This document shows, one piece after another, positions 6,675 to 15,114 of a stretch of DNA of 22,461 nt. The translations under genes and the position numbers were made by a program. Origin of the DNA: a virus. Under the pieces are notes generated by a model. The model was not told where the DNA came from. It saw only the letters and a list, made by a program, of their open reading frames with translations, and did no database searches. The stretch's first letter is position 1. Each line of letters opens with the position of its first letter. The DNA lies in the IMG/VR virus record IMGVR_UViG_3300031977_000073, positions 1 to 22,461 of that record; one strand, 5' to 3'.

Positions 6675-7777
6675 TAGTTAGTGCCTCCTTCGAGTTGGGC
6701 GACGCGGGTTTCTAAGGCTTCAATTTTGGAGATAGCCTCCTGCAATGCAGCAGTCAGCAAGGGCACCAGTTTGGATTGGTCGATGCCCTGATACTTAGGA
6801 ATCGTGTTGCCGTCTTCGTCCAGCTTGTTATCGCCAACGGAAACACCGCTTGGCAATTCTTCGCCTTCTTTCCAAACCTCTACTTCATCCTGTGTGCCTA
6901 CAACAGCCTCTGGGACGACTGCCTGTGCTTCATGAGCGAGGAAGCCGTCGACGGTTAATTCTGGATTAGCAATAAAATTGAACCGTCTGGGTGAAAGTTG
7001 TTTGACTCTGGTGATTGCGCCATCAAGGTCAACAACATTTTCTTTAAGCCTGTAATCAGACGACGTGGAATAAGTTGTATTTGAGCCGTTATGCGTAATT
7101 GCGCCAACATTTGTACCGGATGAGTTTTCCCAGTATCCGATATAACGAGTGCCGCCAGAACCTTGATCGCGAAATATCAAGGCTGAGTATGTTCCTGCAT
7201 TGCTGCTTAAACAAAGCGCCTCTCCGTTGCTGCCCCTTATTTCAACTTTTTCCCTATTCGTTCCTCTAATGCTGCTGGTGGTCCCGAAAAATGTTTGTCC
7301 GTTGCTCTTAATCCTCACCCGCTCCGTCGGGTTGGCGCTGCCGTCGTTCGTCCAAAAAGTTAAATAACCGGGATAGTTCTCGCTGCCACCAGCAGACGTG
7401 CTGTATCCCCTAATTAATGCACGATCTCCGCCATCGGTATCACAAAAATAAAGTGATCCCAGTCCCGTGTTGCTACCTGTTGTTGCTCCTGTGCCCAGAG
7501 TAATTCTGCCGTCGCCAGTGGACCCACTGGTGTTGCCTTCTACTTGAAGAAAGCTGTAAAAAGAACTCCGCGAACTTGTGCCAAATTGGCTAGACGTTCC
7601 AACCAACAGCCGTCCGCTGCTGTCAACCGTGGTGCGAGTGCTGCCGCCCGTGACAACGTTGATCGTATCCGTGCCAAACGAAATGCCGGTGTTTGTATCT
7701 GTCCCCTGAAGTGCAGGCGTGGTGGCAGAGCCATCCACACCCGAGATTCCAGAGGTTCCATTAATTTGAATACTCAT
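6674..7777 (-). CDS. Fibre/spike protein with S74 intramolecular chaperone domain
   Basis: 367 residues from the ATG at 7777; an in-frame TTG at 7795 would overlap the preceding gene and is not preferred. Residues 1-60 are a Gly/Thr-rich shaft (MSIQINGTSGISGVDGSATT). Residues 105-165 hold GSLYFCDTDGG and NPTERVRIKSNG, typical of cyanophage fibres. The C-terminus is a peptidase S74 chaperone: SDYRLKENV (S240, K245 as the self-cleavage dyad), FLAHEAQAVVPEAV (H282, E283) and a terminal coiled coil (about 344-363). By analogy with endosialidase fibres, the chaperone trimerises the shaft and cleaves itself off before S240. The start is 2 nt after the gp17-like TAA, with no Shine-Dalgarno. Confidence 0.92.
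   Translation of the reverse strand: MSIQINGTSGISGVDGSATTPALQGTDTNTGISFGTDTINVVTGGSTRTTVDSSGRLLVGTSSQFGTSSRSSFYSFLQVEGNTSGSTGDGRITLGTGATTGSNTGLGSLYFCDTDGGDRALIRGYSTSAGGSENYPGYLTFWTNDGSANPTERVRIKSNGQTFFGTTSSIRGTNREKVEIRGSNGEALCLSSNAGTYSALIFRDQGSGGTRYIGYWENSSGTNVGAITHNGSNTTYSTSSDYRLKENVVDLDGAITRVKQLSPRRFNFIANPELTVDGFLAHEAQAVVPEAVVGTQDEVEVWKEGEELPSGVSVGDNKLDEDGNTIPKYQGIDQSKLVPLLTAALQEAISKIEALETRVAQLEGGTN
6684..6690 (-). promoter_or_regulatory. Strong ribosome binding site of the C1q-like fibre gene
   Basis: AAGGAGG on the minus strand, 9 nt before the ATG at 6674 and inside the end of the S74 gene. Equivalent strong sites precede the starts at 6054 (GGGAGG, 6062-6067) and 5701 (AAGGAGG, 5711-5717). 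Confidence 0.75.
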
Positions 7778-7779
7778 AA

Positions 7780-10700
7780 TTAAACAATCGTCCAAGTAGA
7801 ACCAGAAGGAATAGTCACAGTGACGCCAGCGTCCACCGTGATCGGACCTGCACTGAGGCCGTTGGTGCCCGACGTAATCGTGTAGTTGGAACTAATAGTT
7901 TGGGACACCTCGTAGATAGCACCACCAGCGGATGCACCGCCACCAATGCTTCCCCAAGATGTACCGTCAAACCCTTCAAAACTGTCGGTATCAGTGTTAA
8001 ACCGGAGATGACCGGCGGAACCAGTCGGACGCTGTGCTTCAGTACCAGATGGCAGAGCAGCAGCACCAGTTGCAGAGGTTTGGTCTACAAAGTTAGTGTC
8101 AACGTAGTTTTTAGTTGCTGCATCCTGTGCACCGGTAGGGTCGGTAACACTGGTAATACGGCTAGTGCTTACGTCAACAGTGCCAGTACCGTTAGGATCA
8201 AGGGTGATGTTACCGTCAGTGGTAGACGTAGTAATAGTCCGTGCTTGAACGTCAAGGTTACCACCAAGTTGAGGCGTCGTATCATCGACAACATCACTTG
8301 TTGCTGCGGCTACTTGAGCATCAACATACGCCTTGGACGTTGCTTCAGAGCTTGCAGTAGGGGTAGTAGGAAGACCAGTAATCGTGCTACCGTTTACGTC
8401 AAGGTCACCGCCAAGTTGCGGAGTCGTATCCGACAACAAGTTAAAGGCAATAGAACCTTCAGGGATGGTAACAAAGCCAAGCTGTTGGTCTACTTCAAAG
8501 ATCGGGTCATCGGTTTGGTTACCGCCAATGCGGAACTTACCGTTGTGATCAGTAATAGCAGTCCAGACTTTACCGTTGTTAGATTCAGTAATTTGACGTG
8601 CTTCATTAGGCACACCACCGTTCTCAGGCAGTGCGGTGTAGTTAGTACCAGAGCCCACGTACTCCATCGTGTGACCGCTAGAAGCGATCATGGAACGGAG
8701 CCAGAACTGAACGTTATTAGTACCAGTATTGACTTGAACACTGAAACCAAGGTTATTACTACGGTTAGTAGGATCAGGACGACTAATCGTTACAATCCAA
8801 TCACCAGTGTAACCAGCAGGATCAGCGTCAAAAGTCGTTTGATCTTGAGGAACAACGTTAGTAATAGGATAGATCTCTGCGTCACTGTTCACCGACAGCA
8901 GCATGTTGCTAGCTGGACGGGTAGAAGTACCATGCCAGGAAGCATCAGCCACACCGTTGCTAACACGAATAGTAGTGTCGTTAACGTTAGCTTGGGTTAC
9001 GCAGTCAGCGGTAAAGATGTTGGTAGTAGAACGACCATCAGCAACCAAAGAACGATCACCAAAGTCAGTGGTAGAAGCAGCAAGGTTAGCCTGACCACCA
9101 TTCAGACACTTGATATGATAAGTGTTGAAGAAAGCGTAGCTACTAGTGATCTGGGTGTAACCGTTGTTAGTAACAAGGATACCAGGACCATTCAGTGCCA
9201 CGTGGGTGTAGCTGTCAGCCACCATAGACCGCAGGGGACTATCGGCGTGAGGAGTTGCACCGTTGACCAGCAGACCACCGCCAGTAGGAGCGGAGTCAGT
9301 GTCACCAGCTTGACCACCACGGGGACGGTGAGACCTCAGGTCATCGTTGTCAATCTCCGAGTCAGAGAAGTTAGTACAATTCTGGATGTAAGGAGACTTG
9401 GTAATAAATGCATTATTATAGAATGCAAAGTTCCAACCTTGATCAGTAGGCAGAACGGCGTCAAGCGTGTTACCAGTACCCGTACCAGCTTGCATACCGG
9501 TAAGCGTCAGGTTAGCAATGTATGAACCGCTGTTCAACTCAAACAGGTTGTTGAGTTCAGTTGCAGAGGTAGGATGTACAATACAGCTACGCAGTGCTTG
9601 ACCGATAACAGAAACGTTACGGCGTTTAATTTGCAGAGGTGCAGTTTCCTGGTAAGTACCAGCAGCAACTACAACAATCTGTCCGTCACCGTTACCTCCA
9701 ACAGTGATCTGAAGACCAGAACCGCTACCACCCAGGTTAGCAGCATCAGCCGACAGAATGTCACCGATGTTGTAATCCTCAAGGGTCGTGGTGCTGTTAA
9801 CAGTAACAGTAGTGACAACACCAGAGGCGTTGACAACGATGTCAGCAGTCAAACCAGTACCAACACCACCAGTCAGTGCAACAGTGTTGTAGGTACCTTC
9901 GACGTAACCAGAGCCACCATTAGTGACACTAATGTTAATCTCTGCGTTGATTTGGTTGATAGCAGCACGGATAGTCTGCTTAGGACGGCTAACACGGTGA
10001 CCGTCGTTAGCGTCGTCACCACCTGCTCCATCCACATAAACAACGTTAGGCTGTTCGGTAAACGTACCACCAGAGGTGATAGCAGACCAAGCCGAACCAT
10101 TCCAAACAGAAAGAGTCAGGTCGTTATCAACGTCAACCCACACACGACCTGTACCAATACCGGTACCAGACGGTGCAGAGTTTTGAACGTAGTTCTCGAA
10201 GCGACGGATAGCAGCAGATGAAGTGAAGACAGAATCATCATCACCAGCAAGATCATAGTCAGCATCTTGCTCAGATTGAGTAATGATGTCCTCAGCCTTG
10301 ATACGATCCAGGTCGATGTTAGCAAGACCAAGAGTGATCGTACCGTCACCATCATCGGTTACGGTGATACCAGTGCCATCGGTACCAATATCATTAGTGA
10401 TAGCAGTATCAATACGGTTATCAATCGCAGCAGTCGTGGCAATAGTATCGTCATTGTCAGGCCAAGTCTCCGAACTAGTAATAGTTTCATTTAGTTCATC
10501 TTGGAAACGAGCGTCAATGGAAGCCGTAGTTGCAACGTGATCATCATCACTTACCCAAGACTCTGAACTAGTAATGGTCTCGTTAGCTTCATCCTGGAAC
10601 CGTGCATCCAATGCAGCGGTTGTAGCAATCTTAGTGTCGCTGCTATCCCACGTGTCACTGGACTTTACAGTATCTGTGTAGTTGTTCCAATAATAGGTGT

Positions 10701-11109
10701 TGATGTATTCTTCAACCTCTTCAGGAACTTCCTGGCAGAATGCTTCCTGAATAGCATAGCGAAGCTGTTCAAAGTTCCGGTTCAAGTCATCCGAACGAAT
10801 GGCAGAGCCAGGGTTGAACAACGCCCGGATGTCGTCAAGTTTGGTTAGACGACGAATCCGAACATTATCTACCCCAGCCTCAGGAGTTGAAGGCGGAGCA
10901 GTGCTAGTAAACTCTACAATAGTAGGGTTAGCATCGGTTACCTGCCACGGATAGGTACCATCAGTCGTGAGCTTTTCGTCCCATTCTTTAGTTGTAGCGT
11001 TCCAGAAATAAACGTGGATCTCAGATTTGAAAATGTACGGGAAGTCAAATGAGAACTGTGTCTTAGTCCCATTACCCGCTTGAATTGTTTGTACGTCAGT
11101 ACACGACAT
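7780..11109 (-). CDS. Tail fibre, T7 gp17-like N-terminus with beta-helix body
   Basis: 1109 residues, twice the length of T7 gp17 (553). Residues 1-125 are the gp17-type tail-attachment domain (FSFDFPYIFKSEIHVYF, VRIRRLTKLDDIRALFNPG, RSDDLNRNFEQLRYAIQEA). Three 31-residue repeats follow (150-238). A right-handed beta-helix begins at NVVYVDGAGGDDANDG (355-370) and resumes at IVVVAAGTYQETAPLQIK (478-495); a Gly-rich module (about 391-473) is inserted between. A EYVGSGTNYTALPENGGVP segment (816-834) is one I associate with cyanomyovirus fibres. Two TTPQLGG repeats and AATKNYVD segments lead to a beta C-terminus (TVTIPSGSTWTIV). It binds the host surface. The start follows gp16 by 19 nt without a Shine-Dalgarno. 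Confidence 0.94.
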   Translation of the reverse strand: MSCTDVQTIQAGNGTKTQFSFDFPYIFKSEIHVYFWNATTKEWDEKLTTDGTYPWQVTDANPTIVEFTSTAPPSTPEAGVDNVRIRRLTKLDDIRALFNPGSAIRSDDLNRNFEQLRYAIQEAFCQEVPEEVEEYINTYYWNNYTDTVKSSDTWDSSDTKIATTAALDARFQDEANETITSSESWVSDDDHVATTASIDARFQDELNETITSSETWPDNDDTIATTAAIDNRIDTAITNDIGTDGTGITVTDDGDGTITLGLANIDLDRIKAEDIITQSEQDADYDLAGDDDSVFTSSAAIRRFENYVQNSAPSGTGIGTGRVWVDVDNDLTLSVWNGSAWSAITSGGTFTEQPNVVYVDGAGGDDANDGHRVSRPKQTIRAAINQINAEINISVTNGGSGYVEGTYNTVALTGGVGTGLTADIVVNASGVVTTVTVNSTTTLEDYNIGDILSADAANLGGSGSGLQITVGGNGDGQIVVVAAGTYQETAPLQIKRRNVSVIGQALRSCIVHPTSATELNNLFELNSGSYIANLTLTGMQAGTGTGNTLDAVLPTDQGWNFAFYNNAFITKSPYIQNCTNFSDSEIDNDDLRSHRPRGGQAGDTDSAPTGGGLLVNGATPHADSPLRSMVADSYTHVALNGPGILVTNNGYTQITSSYAFFNTYHIKCLNGGQANLAASTTDFGDRSLVADGRSTTNIFTADCVTQANVNDTTIRVSNGVADASWHGTSTRPASNMLLSVNSDAEIYPITNVVPQDQTTFDADPAGYTGDWIVTISRPDPTNRSNNLGFSVQVNTGTNNVQFWLRSMIASSGHTMEYVGSGTNYTALPENGGVPNEARQITESNNGKVWTAITDHNGKFRIGGNQTDDPIFEVDQQLGFVTIPEGSIAFNLLSDTTPQLGGDLDVNGSTITGLPTTPTASSEATSKAYVDAQVAAATSDVVDDTTPQLGGNLDVQARTITTSTTDGNITLDPNGTGTVDVSTSRITSVTDPTGAQDAATKNYVDTNFVDQTSATGAAALPSGTEAQRPTGSAGHLRFNTDTDSFEGFDGTSWGSIGGGASAGGAIYEVSQTISSNYTITSGTNGLSAGPITVDAGVTVTIPSGSTWTIV
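8248..8283 (-). repeat. DTTPQLGGxLDV repeat, copy 2 (fibre residues 943-954)
   Basis: Encodes DDTTPQLGGNLDV. It matches copy 1 at 8395-8430 in protein and largely in DNA. The unit is a short shaft module common in fibre stalks and is followed in both copies by an Ala/Thr-rich AATKNYVD or EATSKAYVD segment. Confidence 0.8.
8395..8430 (-). repeat. DTTPQLGGxLDV repeat, copy 1 (fibre residues 894-905)
   Basis: Encodes SDTTPQLGGDLDV; see the matching copy at 8248-8283. Confidence 0.8.
10396..10662 (-). repeat. Three 31-residue tandem repeats in the tail fibre stalk
   Basis: Residues 150-180, 181-211 and 212-238 each begin SS(D/E)(T/S)W, have a DD-rich turn, then (I/V)ATTA(A/S)(L/I)D. The first two units continue ARFQDE(A/L)NETIT and the last is shortened. 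Unit length is 93 nt. The codons differ between copies, so the duplication is old or diversified. Confidence 0.85.
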
Positions 11110-11128
11110 AATTAGTTAAGGTGTAAGT

Positions 11129-14100
11129 TTACTTACGAATTGACAGGGTGGAATCTAATACAACACCTTGCCTACTTGCAGCTTGTTTCAACTGTTCTTC
11201 CACTTGCAGTTGTGCAAACTTCTGCTGAAGACCAGGATCAAGACGCGCATAAGCTTGGTTCTCTGCGAACCTTTGAGCAGCACGAAGACGTTCGTGAATA
11301 CTATGCCACGTTGCTAGCTCAGGAGCTTTACCTTGACGGCGGAGTTGTTCAAAACTTTCCATAGATCTCCACTGTGTATTACTACGCATAACTTCCTGGA
11401 TACCAGTACGGAAAATACCGTCTTCACCCATAATACGCAGCAGTTCTGACCGCATCTGTTTAGGAATTTTTACACCATCTTTGGTTTTAAACAAAGTAGC
11501 AGTGGGATACTCAATTTTCTGTAGGAATTGTTCTTCTTCAGAAGGGGTATCGTGGATGGGGAATGGCATATAAGCATTCCATACACGTTGCAGGAAACCA
11601 TAGCTATTCACTTTCTTACCACTTACAGGACTGTAGATAAATGGATCTGCAGTCTTAGGATCAATTTCAGCAGCAAATCGGTTAAGATTCTTACCGTAGC
11701 TGTAAACGTCTTCGTCTACAATACGGAGACCGTCAGCAAAGATACGGCTCCACTCACCACGTTGAGAGGCGAGAGGACCAAGACCGTTCAGGAAACCAGC
11801 TGCCCAACGAGTGGCAGCAGAAGTATCTCCGCTAACAATTTGAAGCAAAGGACGAATACTAGACAAACCAGTGTTGTCGGTAGTAGCAGCACTAATAACA
11901 AAAGCAAACTTAGGTAGAATAGTTTCAATACCTTGTGCACCAATACTATCAAAATTATCAATAGTATTAACAGTAGATGCAATCCAGTCGGCTAAAACAC
12001 CCAAACCTTTGTAAGAGTAGTATCTACCATCTAAACCTTTAACACTACGAGGTTTCCAGCCTTGCTGTATACGTGCTCTTTGGATTTGAGGATCATAGTG
12101 CCCATCTCCAGTAATGCGATCATCACCGAACAACGACACAACACCCATCACTGCAGAGGTACCAATAGCTTTACGTCCCAAAGTTTCATACTTTAGATCG
12201 GTGATTTTGTTGACCTTAGCCAACGTCGTCATACTGGAAACATCGTAACCACGGCTAGACAGCAGGTCATTGACATACTGCTCATTACCAAGTAGCTGCT
12301 TAAGAGGAGTAAATGCTAGTTCATTAACATCCTTTTGGAAAGGTGCCCACGGAGCATATTTACCAAACATGGAGATCCTGTTAGCACCCGTAGTGGGGAA
12401 CATAAGGAACGGTTTCATAAATGCCATGTGCTGAGACAAAGCATTAGAACCATTTACCAAAGGAGAATCCAAGTTAAGTGCTAATTCGTTAGTACTCCAA
12501 CGGACAGCCTCATCTTTAATCAGACCGTCAGGTCCGAACATTTTGTTGTATTCTTTTTGAGCGATAGGAGCCAGGTTCTCTTTAGTAAGAGGTAGCCCAG
12601 ATTCCATCAGCTCATTCACAGCACGAGTGTAGGATTCAGAGTGAGCAATCATTGCACCAGTGAATCCGTCAGTTGCAATCAAACCATTAGGACCGAAACG
12701 AATCCTAGGATCTTTAGCAAGGGCATTCATTGTTTCAATCTGTTGAACAATGTATTGCATACCCCAACTGCCTTCAGCGGCTTGACTATCTGCTACTTCA
12801 CGTAGAAGCTCAAGCTCTTGCTCTTGCTGAAGCAACAAATCACGACGAGTAATTGCAGAAACAGAATCAGGGTTTTTAGAAGCTTTAGCAAAGATTTCAC
12901 CCATGTAAGGCAGAGACCTCCGCAAACTTTCGTTCATGGCACCATAAGCGATGTAGCCACGACGGATTGCATTGAAGTCACCGTGCATAACAGCACCGAT
13001 AAAGTGACTAGTAGGTTTAGAAATCAAACCACCGACGTTACCAAACAGTGCTTCAATCGGGGTCTTAAATGCTGACAGGTAAGAAGCGTAGATGTTAGAC
13101 CACATACCAGCCAGAAGCTTGTTTTGAACTTCAGGATTAGGATCAATAATCGCCTTACCCAAATTGGTCGTCATTGCAGAGATGTAGTCATTTAGCTGAC
13201 TAATACTACTAATTCGACCACCGGTCATCTCATAACCCATCAGGAATTGCTTCATCAGGTTAGGGTTGACCTCTGCAATAGCCCGGAGAGTAGTTCCAAA
13301 CTGCTCAGATTTTTGGAAGATAGCTTTAGCTACCTCATCTGCTTCACTAATAGTAGCAGCATTGTAGCCTGTAATGTTTGTAAAACCGTTTTGGATTTGT
13401 TTAAGGAGACCCACCTTACGGTGTTTGTAATAACTTGCAGAACCCTGAAGTTGTACAAGATATTGCATCAAATCAATAATTTTCTCTTGCCCAGGTTTAA
13501 CAGCAGAAGTACCTTCCATCAAACGAACGCCTTCGGACAAGTCAGACACACGACCTGACAAAGAACCTGCCAAAAGAGATTGCGCCCTGGAGACATCCAT
13601 TGCACTGACTTGCTCACCAAAATTACGGAGAGCTTTGGAGATCATACCAAACCCAGCTTCGTCCATAACTTGGACGCCAGCGTCATTGACTCTAAGGTAA
13701 GGTTGGATAATCTGCATAATGTCAGCACGACTCATGCGAGGATCAAACAAATCATGTGTCAGATCCATCGTGGCATCAATCTGATCGTCAAAGGTAACTT
13801 TCCAGCCAGCGTCACTTTCCATGCCAATACGGTCAGCCTGACGGAGTTGGTCTGCTAAACCAAGGACAATTTCGTCAACATTACCTTCACCACGCAAACC
13901 ATATTGCAAAGCAGGTTCAGAAATAATATTACCCAGGCGACCTTCAACAGTACCTAAATTACGTGCAATTCGAGCTTGGTCAATACTGGCACCAACGACG
14001 CCAAAGTCATCGACGGTACGGACTCCCAGTTCACCGTATTCAAACAAATCATGAACACCTCTGATAGGTTTATCAAGATCCATGCTTTGTGACATACCGT

Positions 14101-15112
14101 AGTAACCTACTTCATCCAAAGCGTCCTCTTGGCGTAGCATACCCAAGGTAACGGATTCTTCAACAGTCGTAGGTGCAGGAGGTTCGTTTGCTTTTAACCA
14201 TTGCTGTGAAGCTTCGGATTGAGCAACCATTCTGTTAGTTTTACGCAAAATCCCAGAAGTTTCTAGGAAAGCTTTACTAAGACGAACAGTACCTACTGCA
14301 AGCTCTAGAACAAGACCAGTCAGCAAATCTTCATAAATATTCTTTTTACGTTTTGCGTCTGGTTCCTCAGCGGTACCTAGCGTAGCAAGGTCATCAGGAA
14401 TAAAATCAAATTGCGAAGGAAGGGCAGCCTTAGCCATACCCAACAAGTTTTCACCTTCGTACTCACTGCTAACAGCACCAACACCAAGACCGGCAAGCGC
14501 CTCCACTCCACGATTTCCAAGGAATTTCATGAAAGGAGTATTACCCAGACTCCAACCAACACGTGATTGGGCAGCCAAACCACCAGCCCTAAGTACACCA
14601 GTGCCGGTCATTGTAGGCAAAACTACAGAGGATACTTGACGAATAGCTTGTGCTGATTCGTTTTCAAATTTAGTAAGTTTAGGCAGATTAACACCAGGAA
14701 TGATGTTAATCATGTCTACAGCAAAGTCTAAACCGCCTGTAGGAACAGACATAGCCAGTTCCCAAGCGTAGCGCGGATCAGTAGCAAAACCTTCTACATC
14801 ACTGCCAACGTTGAGACCGCCAAGCCTTCGCTTATTCCATTCTTTCCTACTCATGCCACGGGCTTCGTAGTAAGAAAAGTCTTTTGTAGGATCAAATTCT
14901 TCTTCCGCTTCCGTAGAAGCAGCGGGGGTTGGAGTTGATTCGGTTTCTCCCGTGGGAGCTGCAGCAGAAGGTTGCCCAGCCACTTGTTCAGCAGCTTGGG
15001 CATCCTCTAGTTCTGCTGCCCGTTGAAGAGCTTCTGCTTGTTTCTGACCTTCTTCAGTCAGTTGCAGTTCCTCTTCTTCTGACCGAAGTACTCCATTCGG
15101 ATCATAAGGCAT
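11129..15112 (-). CDS. Large internal core / ejection protein, gp16-like
   Basis: 1327 residues, close to T7 gp16 (1318). It is the last and largest of the three core genes and should form the periplasm- and membrane-spanning part of the DNA-ejection channel. Residues 1-75 are acidic and Gln/Ala/Thr-rich, probably unfolded. Residues 78-110 contain YYEARGMSRKEWNKRR. Hydrophobic stretches occur at 112-145 and 155-185. Residues from about 898 contain MKPFLMFPTTGANR, and around 995 there is DDRITGDGHYDP with GWKPRSV after it, a pattern shared by many large virion proteins. Unlike T7 gp16, no transglycosylase motif is visible at the N-terminus. The start is 2 nt after the gp15-like stop. The gp16 call rests on order, size and pattern. 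Confidence 0.88.
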   Translation of the reverse strand: MPYDPNGVLRSEEEELQLTEEGQKQAEALQRAAELEDAQAAEQVAGQPSAAAPTGETESTPTPAASTEAEEEFDPTKDFSYYEARGMSRKEWNKRRLGGLNVGSDVEGFATDPRYAWELAMSVPTGGLDFAVDMINIIPGVNLPKLTKFENESAQAIRQVSSVVLPTMTGTGVLRAGGLAAQSRVGWSLGNTPFMKFLGNRGVEALAGLGVGAVSSEYEGENLLGMAKAALPSQFDFIPDDLATLGTAEEPDAKRKKNIYEDLLTGLVLELAVGTVRLSKAFLETSGILRKTNRMVAQSEASQQWLKANEPPAPTTVEESVTLGMLRQEDALDEVGYYGMSQSMDLDKPIRGVHDLFEYGELGVRTVDDFGVVGASIDQARIARNLGTVEGRLGNIISEPALQYGLRGEGNVDEIVLGLADQLRQADRIGMESDAGWKVTFDDQIDATMDLTHDLFDPRMSRADIMQIIQPYLRVNDAGVQVMDEAGFGMISKALRNFGEQVSAMDVSRAQSLLAGSLSGRVSDLSEGVRLMEGTSAVKPGQEKIIDLMQYLVQLQGSASYYKHRKVGLLKQIQNGFTNITGYNAATISEADEVAKAIFQKSEQFGTTLRAIAEVNPNLMKQFLMGYEMTGGRISSISQLNDYISAMTTNLGKAIIDPNPEVQNKLLAGMWSNIYASYLSAFKTPIEALFGNVGGLISKPTSHFIGAVMHGDFNAIRRGYIAYGAMNESLRRSLPYMGEIFAKASKNPDSVSAITRRDLLLQQEQELELLREVADSQAAEGSWGMQYIVQQIETMNALAKDPRIRFGPNGLIATDGFTGAMIAHSESYTRAVNELMESGLPLTKENLAPIAQKEYNKMFGPDGLIKDEAVRWSTNELALNLDSPLVNGSNALSQHMAFMKPFLMFPTTGANRISMFGKYAPWAPFQKDVNELAFTPLKQLLGNEQYVNDLLSSRGYDVSSMTTLAKVNKITDLKYETLGRKAIGTSAVMGVVSLFGDDRITGDGHYDPQIQRARIQQGWKPRSVKGLDGRYYSYKGLGVLADWIASTVNTIDNFDSIGAQGIETILPKFAFVISAATTDNTGLSSIRPLLQIVSGDTSAATRWAAGFLNGLGPLASQRGEWSRIFADGLRIVDEDVYSYGKNLNRFAAEIDPKTADPFIYSPVSGKKVNSYGFLQRVWNAYMPFPIHDTPSEEEQFLQKIEYPTATLFKTKDGVKIPKQMRSELLRIMGEDGIFRTGIQEVMRSNTQWRSMESFEQLRRQGKAPELATWHSIHERLRAAQRFAENQAYARLDPGLQQKFAQLQVEEQLKQAASRQGVVLDSTLSIRK

Positions 15113-15114
15113 GA

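Noticed and set aside
7778-7795. TTG at 7795 as the start of the S74 fibre gene
   Set aside because: It would overlap the fibre stop and add six residues of no similarity; the ATG at 7777 begins the recognisable MSIQINGTSG shaft.
7900-9525. A 541-codon open frame on the plus strand opposite the tail fibre
   Set aside because: It lies wholly antisense to a well-supported fibre gene, is Thr/Ser/Arg-rich without domains, and reflects the codon bias of the fibre. Other long plus-strand frames in the window are of the same kind.
10396-10662. Tandem repeats as a CRISPR-like or regulatory array
   Set aside because: The repeats are in frame, diverged at wobble positions and encode a fibre stalk; there are no spacers.
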